This document shows positions 9,261 through 19,441 of a stretch of DNA of 64,000 nt, piece after piece. The position numbers and the translations under genes are program-made. The notes below the pieces were generated by a model, which was not told the origin of the DNA, did no database searches, and saw only the letters and a program-made list of their open reading frames with translations. Numbering within the stretch: the first letter of the stretch is position 1; every line of letters begins with the position of its first letter. The DNA lies in the NCBI GenBank assembly GCA_963575745.1, contig CAUYUJ010018059.1:72001-136000 (forward strand). The letters are read 5' to 3'. Source of the DNA: Prorocentrum cordatum. Its lineage: Eukaryota; Sar; Dinophyceae; Prorocentrales; Prorocentraceae.

Positions 9261-10439
9261 GCTCTCCAGGTGGCCGGCGCGCTGTGCGGAAGCCCCAGGG
9301 GCCCAGGAGGAACGTCAGCACGCCAGACAGGCCTGTGATAACGGGAAGCGCGCGTAGTGTGCGATCCGTTGGTCGGGACGAAATATATTTACGGGGAGTT
9401 CGAGGGGAGCGGCAGGCGTCGCCCCAGATCTAATGGCAAGAGTTTCCTCCCGAGAGGCCTCCAGCGGCCTGAAGATAACCCCAGACAGTCCAAGATGGCC
9501 TCCACGACGGCTCCAGAGGGATCACGAGCTGGCGCTTGTCGGCGCCAGCAGGGGCAGCACGTTCTTTGTAGTCTTCCATGGCGAGTTCTCTTGGCTCAGA
9601 CCAAGCAGCACGCGTGCGAGAAAGATGAGAACACCGCAGCAGCGGCAAGGCATGCACTGCGTGCGCGGCAACAGACTAGATATTGCGTTTCCAGTCGTGT
9701 CCGACTGCGCTTGACACGCAGGAGAGCCTAATGTGGTAAGCTGCCCGCTCAAACTTTGGCTTGAGCTAAAGTGGCAATGGAAATGAGGTGGATGAGGAGA
9801 AGGGGGAAGAGGAGGAGGAGGAAACGGAGGAGAGGACAAATAGGGCGACGAGAAGAATGCGGGGAGCAGCAAAGAATGTAGTGATTTCTAGAGGCCGAGA
9901 ACTGATATACGTAAGTCGACTACAGGATGACGAAGAAGAGGCGGAAGTGCGGCGGAAGAGGAGGAGGAGGAGGAATATGTTCCATGATATCCCGCTATCA
10001 CAACAATGCATTAACAAAAAGGTTGAGGCTAACGCGATCTACCGCGAAGCGAATCGCACATTACGCTGACCTACTCCGAGCCCGCGGCGAAAAGGAAGAA
10101 CCCGACGACGAACTCCGGATATGCCAGCGCTGAGAGAAACAGATCGAAGGGCATGCTCATAAGACCTGAAGGCTGAAGCTTACGGAACATGTGGATGCCG
10201 TAAATGAGTATCTCCAACCCGCCACATCTTGGCATGAACCAGATACAGCAATGTTGTTCATTCCTTCAAGTCATACTGGCACAATAATTCCACCCACCTC
10301 GCCAGACAAAGCGTATGACCCACACCGCGAGTCGAGGTGACGAAGGGCCACACAGCTGCGCCGACATGCGAATCACAAAATTTGAAAAACGAGATGCACA
10401 GAATACCCCCTGGCAAAGGGGAAAACCATTTGCCCAAGC
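9261..10439. other. Unassigned region with one polypurine tract
   Basis: 9780-9975 is GGA/GAA-rich on the plus strand. At 9747-9775 a small inverted repeat (GCTCAA, 8-base loop, TTGAGC) is visible. Open frames here are short and lack domain character. Nothing else supported. Confidence 0.4.
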
Positions 10440-10726
10440 GCAGGCGGGAGGCGTTGGGTCAGCGCACATGGGCTCCCACTGTCCCTGCCGCCTGGGATGG
10501 ATGTCGAAGAGACCGAGCAGGAACGTACGAGCAAGAAGAATCTGCACAGCATGCTGAAAGACACCACTTCGCAGCACCTCCAGCGGAAGAACCAGCTGTT
10601 GGTACTCCGCCTCGCACCAGCGATCAGAAAACAGTATGATGACCGAGGGGACGAATTGGTGCACCCAGGCGGGAGGCGCCGGGTCAGTGCGCAACGGCTC
10701 CCACTGTCCCTGCCGCCTGGGATGGG
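10440..10726. repeat. Pair of spaced direct repeats, about 58 bp each
   Basis: 10442-10499 and 10668-10724 share AGGCGGGAGGCG, then GGCTCCCACTGTCCCTGCC and GCCTGGGATGG, with a few substitutions. They are 226 bp apart. The intervening sequence is not repeated. No terminal inverted repeats or target duplications were seen around them. Confidence 0.75.
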
Positions 10727-11520
10727 CAGGAAAGAAACCCAGAACAATATGCGCAGCAAAACATAAGATAATGCTGTTCGGCAGCTCCCAGAACTGACCA
10801 CACCAAACATCGATCGAGCTTCGCTCCGTTTAACCACTGGGATAGCCGTCCAAAACCGTAGACATTGACAGGAGTTCAGCTGAGGTGAAATCGGCTGGAT
10901 GCGGCTCTTATTCAATGACGTGCGAACACAACTGGTCATCGGGCAGCCCCCAAGGGGTATCACCTCCTCCACAGACAGCCCCACGATGACAATACAAAAG
11001 ACGAAAGGATGCTACCCAGTGTCCCTCAAGCGCCGACGTGGAGGCACGGAGCAAGGAGTCCACTGGCAAGTGTGAGCCCACATGGTAACGAGACGCGCCT
11101 CGGGTCCCCTGTGCTTGAGGAGGATGAGGAGGAGGAGGAGGAGGAGGAGGAGGGGGAAGAGAGGGAGGACGAGGAGGACAAGTGTAAACCCAAGAGTCAT
11201 CATGATGCTGGAAAAAAAAACCTCCCTCCAAGCTCCCTCTTCACAGGCCCCTACAACGGTTCATTTCCACTGAGAGAGTTGCTTCGTTGGAAGACAACCG
11301 TCTGAAGACCTTGAAGCACGCCAAAACATTATTCTCGGGATTCCAACGCCGGATCCACATGATTGTTGCGTCTTGACGATCTTGAACCGTGCCCGAACGC
11401 CATTCCTGGGGCTTTAACACCGCGAATCAATCTAGCCGCTGCACCATCATACTCCTGAGTACACCATTTCTGGTACGTTGACCATGGGAACCCGTGAAAC
11501 TCTTGAAAGTTTAGAAAAAG
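10727..11520. other. Unassigned region with GGA tract
   Basis: 11117-11180 is a (GGA)n polypurine run on the plus strand. The remainder has no supported feature. Confidence 0.4.
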
Positions 11521-11683
11521 AATGTGCGCGGCGCTAAGGCGAGAGCAACATTTTGAAAACGACCTGCCCTCAGCACGTGAAATTCCTTGCAAATTTTGAA
11601 GACGAATGTGTGCGGCGCTCAGGCGAGAGCCACATTTTGAAAACGACCCGCCCTCCATCTGTGAAATTGTTGCCAAATTTATA
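11521..11683. repeat. 84-bp tandem duplication
   Basis: Two adjacent copies starting at 11521 and 11605 share AATGTGYGCGGCGCT, GGCGAGAGC, ACATTTTGAAAACGACC and GTGAAATT. Divergence between copies is modest, so the duplication is not brand new. Confidence 0.85.
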
Positions 11684-11789
11684 CCTTCAGAGCCATACAT
11701 GGTGAGGAAGTCTCAGGCAAAACGCCCGGCCCGCCCTTTCGAGCGGATTCGGGGTGCGACAGGGAGAAGTTATTTATCAGGAAGAGGAA

Positions 11790-12170
11790 CGGAAGAGGGG
11801 GATGGGGTGCAGGAGGATGAGGATGGGGTGCAGGAGGAGGAGGAGGAGAAGGAGGAGGTGGAGGAGGAGGAGGAGGAGGACGAGGAAAGAGGAAGATGAG
11901 AGGAGAGGAGGGGAAAATGGGGCGAAGGAGGATGAAAAACAATAATGAAGCGGAGAAGCACGCGGATGCGCAGGAGACATTCGGCCGAGGCGGAGACGAA
12001 GCGGGGGAGGGCAGGAGAAGGAAAACGAGGAGGGAGAGGAGGAGAAGGTGGAGGAAGCAGAGGTGGGGTGGGGGAGGCGGCGGAGGAGAAGGAGGAGGAT
12101 GAGGAGGAGGAGGAGGAGGAGGGGGAGGAGGAGGAGGAGGAGGAGGAGGAGGAGGAGGAAGCAGGGGAGG
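11790..12170. repeat. Long GGA/GAA polypurine tract
   Basis: Nearly uninterrupted purines on the plus strand over several hundred bases, dominated by GGA. All reading frames give poly-Glu, poly-Arg or poly-Gly, and Pro/Ser-rich text on the other strand; none is taken as a gene. Such tracts can form triplex DNA; that is general knowledge, not shown here. Confidence 0.9.
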
Positions 12171-13159
12171 ACAACGACGGCGACGCCGACAACGGAACGG
12201 GCGACGACGGCGATCCGCGGCGCGCCGCGCCACCCGCGAGCCCCGTGGCGCCCGCGCGCCTACGGGCAGGAGCGGGCGGCGGTGGTGCGGGCCGAGGCGG
12301 ACAACGTCGGGCGCGGCATAGGCCTGCCTGGGGCCGACGACAAGACGGGGTAAGGATAGGGGGGGATGGGTATAGGGCGGGATGTATGGACCCCCCAATC
12401 GCCCCTTGACCGCCGATAGGGGCCCGATAGCCCCAACATTCCCAGGGGGGTGCGGATTCACTATCGGAGGCCAATCGACGATCTATCGGCGATGTATCGC
12501 CGATTCCAGGTCGATGTGCCCCCCCTATGCCAGTCCCCCCCATCGTGGCCCCTCAAACGAGGAGGAGGAGAAATGTCTTGAGTAACGTAAAGAGGAGGAG
12601 GCGGAGGAGGAAGAGGAGGAAGAGGAGGAATAGGCAAAAGGAGGAGGAAGAGGCCAGAGCGGCCAACACCGGACGCGGCGTTGGCCCGCCGCGGGCCAAG
12701 GGAAACGCTCCCAAGTTTGGCAGCGTCTTGGCCCATGGACCAAGGGCTTTCTGTTAGTGTGTAAAATTGCCTCCCCGCGCCATGCTCGGGAATGGCCAGC
12801 TGACTTAACGTAGACACGAACCTCTGTAAAGTCAATGTTGAGTTGTGATACTGTGTTTTGTTCGTACACTTTCGAGGAAAGTGTGCCCCCCGTTTCGGAT
12901 CCTCGATGAGCGACGGGGTCCGCGGACCCCTTTCGCTTCCTAGTTGCACAACCGGGTAGTGAGGGGTGCGTTTAAATGAGATGCGTAGAGTCTGTATCCG
13001 ACAATGCGATAAGTTGATTTTGCGCGTGCGCGCTCGAGGATGGCGCGCCCCTCGCGCTCAACACATAATAACAATGTGTGGAGGATCTACAATGCCCAGG
13101 AATCCCATGGGCGCCCCTGAATGCTCTGGGGACGGGGACCCTGCGCACCTTACAAGGGG
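12171..13159. other. Unassigned region
   Basis: 12171-12340 is GC-rich with GGCGACGACGGCG-type text; 12558-12650 is another GGA tract. From 12650 to 13159 composition is mixed with no supported gene, RNA or repeat. Confidence 0.4.
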
Positions 13160-13510
13160 TCTACAAAGATCGTGGCCCTGGGAGCGCGGCTCGGGGCCCT
13201 GGGAGCACGGGCGCAGGGTACTTTACAAGGAGGCGTGGCCTTGGGAGCGCGGACGCATTGTAATGTACTAGGCTTCCTTGGAGCGCAGACGCAGCGTAGT
13301 TTGCAAGGGCTCGTGGCGCTGGGAGCGCGGACGCAAGGTAATGTACGATGGCTTGTGGCGTTGGGAGTGCGGACCCAGTGCAATTTACTAAGAATCGTGG
13401 CCCTGGGAGCACGATGCCAGTTTCATTTAGCAGGGACTGTGGCACTGGAAGTGCGGATCCACGGTAACGTTTGAGGCATCGTGGCGCTGGGATTTCGGAC
13501 CCAGAGAAAT
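13160..13510. repeat. Second, degenerate 42-bp repeat array
   Basis: CTGGGAGCGCGGACGCA-type units recur at a 42-bp step (13202, 13244, then 13322, 13364, 13406, 13447, 13490) with one shortened 36-bp unit at 13244-13280. Copies are far more diverged than in the 42-bp array near 8000. The plus strand reads VALGARTQGNVRWL-like 14-residue repeats. No gene evidence. Confidence 0.75.
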
Positions 13511-13589
13511 TATTCGCGTTTCGCGTATCCCCACCAGCCCGTAGCCAGGCTCAAGCCCGCCCCTGCTCAGGAGCGGCGCTCGGTCCCGG

Positions 13590-14280
13590 GTGATGGCGCT
13601 CGGCGGCGGGGCCGCGGGCGCCGTTGGCGCCGCCGGCGCCGCAGGCGCAGCTGGAGCCGCGGCCGCCCCCGGCGGCCGCCCCCCCGCGCCGCGGGCGCCG
13701 CTGGCGCCGCGGGCGCCGCGGGCGCCGCTGGCGCCGCGGGAGCCACGGGCGCCGCCGGCGCCGCGTGCGCCGCTGGAGCCGCGGCCGCCGCCGGCGGCCG
13801 CCCCCCCGGGCTCCCCTGCCGCGGGCGCCGCGGGCGCCGCGAAGGCCGCGGGCGCCGCCGGCGCGCGGGCGCCGCCGGCGCCGCGGGCGCAGTTGGTCCC
13901 CCCCCGGGCTCCCCTGCCGCGGGCGCCGCGGCGCCGCGAAGCCGCGGGCGCGCCGGCGGGCCGGGGCGCCGCCGGCGCCGCGGGCGCAGTTGGTGCCGCG
14001 GCCGCCCCCGGCGGCCGCCCCCCCAGGCTCTCCTGCGCCGCGGGCGCCGCGGGCGCCCGCCGCGGGCGCCGCTGGCGCCGCGGGCGCCGCGGGCGCCGCG
14101 GGCGCCGCGGGCGCCGCTGGCGCCGCGGGCGCCGCTGGCGCCGCGGCGCCGCGGCGCCGCTGGAGCCGCGGCCGCCGCTGGAGCCGCGGCTGCCGCCGGC
14201 GGCCGCCCCCCCAGGCTCCTGCGCCGCGGGCGCCGCTGGCGCCGCGGGCGCCGCGGCGGCGGCGGCAGCTGCGGCGGCCG
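13590..14280. repeat. Extreme GC block built of GGCGCC words
   Basis: Nearly pure G/C over about 700 bp, with the palindrome GGCGCC repeated dozens of times and a longer motif GCGGCCGCCCCCGGCGGC recurring near 13660, 13790, 14000 and 14195. That gives a loose higher-order period. Frames are open on both strands for hundreds of codons only because stop codons need A or T. Confidence 0.88.
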
Positions 14281-14283
14281 CGC

Positions 14284-14285
<2 letters not shown>

Positions 14286-14352
<67 letters not shown>

Positions 14353-14560
14353 TGCAGCTGCAGCTGCAGCTGCAGCTACACCTGCAGCGGCAGCAGCGGC
14401 AGCAGCGGCAGCAGCGGCGGCAGCAGCAACAACAGCCGCAGCAGCTGCGGCAGCGGCAACAGCAACAGCAGCAGCACCTGCAGCAGCTGCCGCAACAGCT
14501 ACAGCGACAGCAGCCACAGCAGAGGCAACCGCAGCAGCAGCCGCAGCAGCCGCAGCTGCG
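14286..14560. repeat. CAG trinucleotide repeat with degenerate tail
   Basis: About 22 perfect CAG units (14286-14351), then CTGCAG repeats and imperfect CAG/CGG/CAA units to about 14560. It directly joins the GGCGCC block. It reads as poly-Gln, poly-Ser or poly-Ala depending on frame, and poly-Cys/Leu/Ala on the other strand. Confidence 0.92.
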
Positions 14561-14599
14561 ACCCCCGAAGTCCAACCCCCCCGCGCTGTCTGGTCACAC

Positions 14600-15704
14600 T
14601 GCAGTTTCACATCAGCCGCGGCTTGCTGCGACCCTGGAGGACCATCATAGGAGACACGGAGACACCAACCATCAAATAGATATCACAGCGGCGATTAGCT
14701 GCGACCCCCGAGGGTTGGAGCACAAGCATCAGCGACGGTCTGCTGCGACCCGGGGGACCACCAAGCGACCCTGGACGCACGCGGGGGCCTGCCGGAACCA
14801 CGGGCCCGGGGCCCCCCACGGGGGCTCAAGGCACTCTTTCATCCCAGTTCTCCAAGGGCCGTCCTTCGCCACCCCCCCGTGCGCGCTTCGTCTTCACGGC
14901 GCCCACTGCCATCAGTTGCGGCGCTGAGTGCAGGTGCGTGAAGGGTGGGCGCTGGCAGCAACTCCTTCCCGCCCGGCAAAATTCTGGACGCCCGAAATGG
15001 GTACGGAAAGAATAGGTGCGATGCCCAACAGCAGTTCCTGCTCATTTTGAACAGGACTCGCTGTCCGCGCCGCCGCGGCCTGTGTTCATTTGAGACAGAA
15101 GGCCGCCTGCCCAACAGCGGCCGCTGTTGGTTCGGGACAACATTTGTTGTTGGGCATGTTGCCCATTCTTTCGGTACCCATTTCGGGTGTCCAAAACAAT
15201 GCGGCAGGCGGCATTGGGGCCCAACGTGATGTGTGACTGCAGTGGGATATGTGTGTGCGTTTCGCGGGTAATCCTGGGGTTATTGCCTCCCGGCGCTATC
15301 CTCCCTGGGGTGTCTGCCGTTCGGGCTCGGATCCGCCCTGTGGGGATCAGGTACTCTTGCATCCCGGCGCTGTCGGTTCAGCGGAGGCGGGGCACCGCCA
15401 AATCAATAGAGATCCACATGCTCGGGCGCATTGCCGGGATGTGGGAAGCTAATTTGGAACCCGCGGCGTCAGTTGCAGCGCTGGGATCAGTGGGCACACC
15501 TACCACCAAATAGAGATGAGCGGCGATTAGCTGCGACCCCCGAGTCAATGAAAAGGGGTCGCAACCGGACACACCAACCATCAAATAGAGATCATATCAC
15601 CTGCGACCCCCGAGGTGATTAAAGAGAGATCTCAGCGGCGATTCGCTGCGACCCCCGAGAAGATTAAAGAGTGATCATAGCGGCGATTAGCTGCGACACC
15701 CGAG
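14600..15704. repeat. Dispersed repeat with core GCGATTAGCTGCGACCCCC
   Basis: Core copies lie at about 14688, 15520, 15635 and 15680, with partial or diverged copies at about 14611, 14727 and 15600. Several are preceded by ACCAACCATCAAATAGA. The last three are clustered at 45-80 bp steps. I cannot tie it to a known element. Confidence 0.75.
14979..15198. repeat. Imperfect inverted repeat of about 220 bp (MITE-like)
   Basis: The left arm 14979-15034 and right arm 15143-15198 are reverse complements with about 85 percent identity by eye, sharing CCCGAAATGGGTACSGAAAG and ATGCCCAACARCA. The spacer is also partly palindromic (CATTTTGAACAGG against CCTGTGTTCATTTGAG), so the whole can fold into one long hairpin. 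It encodes nothing recognisable. Flanking target duplications were not obvious. Confidence 0.75.
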
Positions 15705-15734
15705 AATGACTCAAGAGATGACCATGGCCCCTAG

Positions 15735-15830
15735 CCCCCGGATTCGGGGCCAGGCCGAGGGGTGAGGCGGCGCTTCCCCTCGCCTCTCCCCTCTTGGGCC
15801 TGGCGGGTGTCCCCCGCCCTCGGTTTCGGG
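15735..15830. repeat. Short GC hairpin
   Basis: GGCCAGGCCGAGGGGTGAGG pairs imperfectly with CCTCTCCCCTCTTGGGCCTG across a short loop near 15775. No U-tract or gene end accompanies it, so it is not called a terminator. Confidence 0.5.
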
Positions 15831-16855
15831 GCCTGCCAGACGTGCTATCAAACGTCGGGGTGGTTGGTTTCCCTCCCGGGGCCGCCCGTGTTCCGCGCTA
15901 CTCGTGGTCTGGCTCCTCACTCTCAGCGGAGTTTGCTTCGGCCCTGGAGGACCTCGTGGTGTGTGTTGGGTCACGGGTCCGGAGGGCAGTGCCAGCGGCG
16001 GACTGGGCCAAACTTGCCTCCTGGCCCCCGTGTCCTCCACAGTGCAGCTCCCCCGGGCGCTTCGCCCTTTGACACCGCAGAAGGCAGCACTACCACCAGT
16101 GCCGCACCCCCTCACTCCACCCGCTGGCGGTGCGTCCCACGCCTGCGGGCCCCCCCCCCCCTCTCTGAGGCCTGGCGCCGTGCCGGCACGCGCCGCGTGG
16201 CCCACAGTCGCTTGTTTCCGCCATGCACTGTGGAGTGGTCTCTCGGGCGTTGGGTCGCCACGGAATGGTTCAGCCTTCCGCAGCAGGTACAGCACCCCAG
16301 GCTCATCCACCAGCTTCCGGCCAGTGCGCTGCACCAAGTTCCGCGACAGCTGCTTCCTGGCTTGCAGACGTCGTGTGCGTTTGGAGTCTGGCGCCCCACA
16401 GGCGACTCACTCCACCGGCCTCCTCCTTGCCTCCACTCAGATTGACGGTCCTGGTCATCCTGGTTATGTCTCTTGACGGGCTTGGTTACCCGGCTCACGT
16501 CTCAGATTGTGGCTGGCACCGTATTCAAGACATTTTGTTTGTGCGCATGCACGTGCTCTCAGGGTCAGGTCACCTGCGGCGTCAGCTTCTCTTCAGCTTC
16601 GTGGCTGCTTTGTGAGCGGGCCGGCCGGCCTGTGCCTGTTGCAATTAGTGCCTAAGTGCGTTTGCCTTATGAATGTAGTTCATTGTGTTCTGTGCACCTG
16701 CAACTGCGAGCCTGTTTTGCTGGTGCGAGCTTTGTCCGCCGACTCTGCCTGGCGGCATTGTCTTGCAAATGAGCCCCGTACCGTGACCCGGACGCCGCTT
16801 CCGCTCCCCGTCCGTTGCCTCGGAGCCGCTGACCCAAAAAAATATCCCCACCAGC
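15831..16855. other. Unassigned region
   Basis: About 1 kb of mixed GC-rich sequence. Plus-strand frames up to 227 codons exist (15762-16445, 15904-16476), but they overlap in three frames, are Pro/Ser/Arg-rich and show no domain, so I do not call them genes. Confidence 0.4.
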
Positions 16856-17580
16856 CCGTCCAGAAACGATTACCAGGCGAGCTGGTTAGTCAGGGACGCC
16901 TGGAAGTACGCGGTCCCGCAGTTGTTTTGGAAGCGTCAAAACGCGGTGGGCAGCACCCTGGGCCAGGAAACAACGATCACGAATAGTTCGGCGCAGTGAA
17001 GTTTAAGACAGAAGTCAGTGCAGGATGCGCGATGGTGTTCTCTGTGGTAAGTGTCTCTGGCGCAGCTTGCTGTATGCACGATCCGACGTCCGTGTTGTGC
17101 GCAGACTAGGGCACGAGGTTTCGCAACCGCCTTGGGAGCGTGTTGGAAGGGGCGCAGAAGCTGCACATAGACACCGCCGTGCGCACAGGCATTCTTGTTT
17201 TCAAAACTGGGGGGCCGTACTTCGGGCCAGAAAAACAAGGATCACACATAGCTTCCCCCACTGAAGTTTGAGATGGAAATTCGTGCGAGATACGCCGTGA
17301 GGTTCCCTGTGGTAAACGTCCATCCAGAAACGATTACCAGGTGAGTTGGTCAATCGGGGATGCCTGGAAGCACGCGGTCGCACAGCTCTCTCTCGGAAGC
17401 GTCAAAACAGGTGGGCTGTACCCTGGGCCAGAAAATAAGGACCTTCGCGCATTGAACTCCACGACATAAATCAGTGCAAGATGCGCCATGGTATTCCCTT
17501 TGGTACGCGTCTCTGGCGCATGTTCCTGTATATATCTACGATCCGACGCCAGCGGCGCGCAGATTAGAGCCGCATCTCGA
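16856..17580. repeat. Spaced direct repeat, units about 464 bp apart, with partial third copy
   Basis: CAGAAACGATTACCAGG starts at 16861 and again at 17325. Similarity runs about 250 bp in each, through GGAAGCGTCAAAAC, CCTGGGCCAG, GATGCG, GTCTCTGGCGCA and ACGATCCGACG. A third, partial copy lies at about 17207-17325 (CGGGCCAGAAAAACAAGGAT to TGGTAAACGTCC). Divergence is high, so this is an old duplicated unit. Confidence 0.75.
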
Positions 17581-17639
17581 TGGACATCCTTGATCTTAAC
17601 CCTTGCACCGATTTCTATCTTAATCTCGTGTGCGTTTCG

Positions 17640-18190
17640 AAATTGCTCAGGTGCTAGTGCTGCTGCCGGTGCTGCTGATGATGTTGCTGGCGCTGCTGTT
17701 GTTGATGTTGGTGCTGGTGTTGCTGTTGTTGGTGCTTGTGCTGCTGCTGCTGCTGCTGCTTGTGGTGCTCCTGCTGCTGGTGGTGCTGCTGCTGGGGTTA
17801 TCTTGGGGGTAGGAGGAGAAAGAGGAGGAGGAGGAGGAGGAGGAGGACGAGGAGGAGGAGGAGGAGGAGGAGGAGGAGGAGGAAACAAGGAGAAGGAGGA
17901 CGGGGAGGAGGAGGAAGAGCAGGAAAGCGGCACGGGGAGGATGAAGAGGAGGAGGGAGGAGGCAGGAAGGGAGGAAGGAAGGCGCGGATGTCCCACGGCG
18001 GCTTGATTGGCAACGCCGGTGAGTTGGGAGAGCTCTTGTAGCGAAGGGTGTCGGGCTGTAGCTGCTGGTATCGTTGGTGTTGTCGTTGTAGTTCGTGCTT
18101 ATGGTACCGCTGCTGCTGGTGTTGATGCTGGTGCTACTGATCGTGCTGCTGGTGCTGGCGATGCCTGGGACCATCTTGGGGGTAAGAGGA
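17640..18190. repeat. Duplicated CTG - ATCTTGGGGGTA - GGA module
   Basis: Twice, a GCTGCT/GTT-rich run is followed by ATCTTGGGGGTA (about 17801 and 18173) and then a GGA-rich run. The first module is 17640-17975, the second 18040-18215. Open frames are poly-Leu/Val or Ser artefacts. The second module ends just upstream of the secreted-protein gene and may lie in its 5' region. Confidence 0.7.
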
Positions 18191-18355
18191 GGAGGAAGAG
18201 GAGGAGGAGGGGCTCAAGGAGGAGGGGCTCAAGGGGCCCCCCCTCTTGCGCTCCCCCTCCTGCGCTCCCCCTCCGGCGCCCCCCCTCCGGCGGCGCCCCC
18301 CCCTGGCGGCGCCCCCCCCTGGCGGCGCCCCCCTCTCCTGCGGCGCCCTCCAGCG

Positions 18356-19345
18356 ATGGTCCACAACTCGTTCAGCATCCTCGCGGTGGCCCTGTGCCTG
18401 ACGACCTTCTGGGCCATTTCCTCGCCAGCGACGCCCGAGGCACAGCTGACGCTGCCGAGCCCGGCGGACATGGAGAAGCTCATCTGCAAAGCCACGTCGC
18501 AGAAGCAGGTCGAGGACAAGGCCGTTGACGAGATCTGCCAGGTGATCACGGAGAAGTTCCCCAGTAGCAAGTTCAACCCCGATTGCAAGACAAACGTCGA
18601 GGCCGTCTGGGACGCGGCGGTGGCCAAGTGCCCGCAGGCGCAGCTGACGATGCCGAGCCCGGCGGACATGGAGAAGCTCATATGCGAGGTCGCGTCGCAG
18701 AAGCAGGACGAGAACAAAGCCGTTGACGAGATCTGCCAGGTGATCGCGAGGAAGTTCCCCAACATCAAGTTCAACCTCGACTGCAAGACAGACGTTGAGG
18801 CCGTCTGGGACGCGGCGGTGGACAAGTGCCCGCAGGCGCAGCTGACGCAGCCGAGCCCGGCGGACATGGAGAAACTCATCTGCGAAGCCGCGTCGCAGAA
18901 GCAGGTCGAGGACAAAGCCGTTGACGAGATCTGCCAGGTGATCACAGAGAAGCTCCCCAGCATCAAGTTCAACCCCGAATGCAAGACAGACGTCGAGCCC
19001 GTCTGGGACGCGGCGGTGGCCAAGTGCCCGCAGGCGCAGCTGATTCTGCCGAGCCCGGCGGACATGGAGAAACTCATCTGCGAAGCCGCGTCGCAGAAGC
19101 AGGACGAGGACAAGGCCTATGACGAGATTTGCCAGGTGATCACGGAGAAGTTCCCCAACGTCAAGTTCAACCTCGATTGTAAGACAGACGTCGAGGCCGT
19201 CTGGGACGCGGCGGTGGCCAAGTGCCAGCAGGCAGAGGTTGAGGAGGCCGAGGACAAGGGTGAGGATAATAAGGAGGAGGAGGAGGAAGAGGAGGAGGAG
19301 GAGGAGGAGGAAGAGGAGGAGGAGGAGGAGGACGAGGAGGCTTAG
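18356..19345 (+). CDS. Secreted protein with four Cys-rich repeats and poly-Glu tail
   Basis: A 329-residue open frame with unrecognised function. The Met at 18356 is chosen because it starts a good signal peptide (MVHNSFSILAVALCLTTFWA, then ISSPATPEA); the frame is open further upstream but only through low-complexity Pro text. Four 66-residue repeats follow, each beginning AQLTLPSPADMEKLIC and containing four Cys (repeat positions 16, 33, 49, 64), suggesting two disulfides in a small helical module. Spacing does not match the six-Cys saposin pattern. The end is AEVEEAEDKGEDNK plus about 20 Glu. The stop is a TAG (19343-19345), after which the same frame stays open into the Ser/Thr-rich array, so it may be the N-terminus of a much larger cell-surface protein. 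Confidence 0.8.
   Translation: MVHNSFSILAVALCLTTFWAISSPATPEAQLTLPSPADMEKLICKATSQKQVEDKAVDEICQVITEKFPSSKFNPDCKTNVEAVWDAAVAKCPQAQLTMPSPADMEKLICEVASQKQDENKAVDEICQVIARKFPNIKFNLDCKTDVEAVWDAAVDKCPQAQLTQPSPADMEKLICEAASQKQVEDKAVDEICQVITEKLPSIKFNPECKTDVEPVWDAAVAKCPQAQLILPSPADMEKLICEAASQKQDEDKAYDEICQVITEKFPNVKFNLDCKTDVEAVWDAAVAKCQQAEVEEAEDKGEDNKEEEEEEEEEEEEEEEEEEEDEEA
18440..19231 (+). repeat. Four tandem 198-bp coding repeats
   Basis: Repeat starts fall at 18440, 18638, 18836 and 19034, exactly 198 bp apart, with no indels between units. Differences are mostly substitutions, many of them synonymous by eye, and all four Cys codons are kept in each unit. That pattern points to a maintained protein. Confidence 0.92.
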
Positions 19346-19441
19346 GTCGAGGAGGTCGAGGAGAGGGCGGAGGAGGTTGAGGAAGAGGATGACGAGGCCA
19401 CGGCGGCGAGCAGCAAGAGTGAGAGCAGCGCCACTTATGTT

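Noticed and set aside
9010-9320. PRRPKRPPRGLQ-type frames as a repeat protein gene
   Set aside because: The DNA is a degenerate 10-12 bp simple repeat readable in several frames.
11679-12543. Pro/Ser-rich minus-strand frames of about 260 codons
   Set aside because: Complement of the GGA tract only.
13427-14927. Overlapping open frames of 340-445 codons on both strands
   Set aside because: They are products of GGCGCC and CAG repeats with almost no A/T for stop codons; no domain in any frame.
15762-16476. Plus-strand frames of 190-227 codons
   Set aside because: Three overlapping frames with similar Pro/Ser/Arg content and no motif; no reason to favour one.
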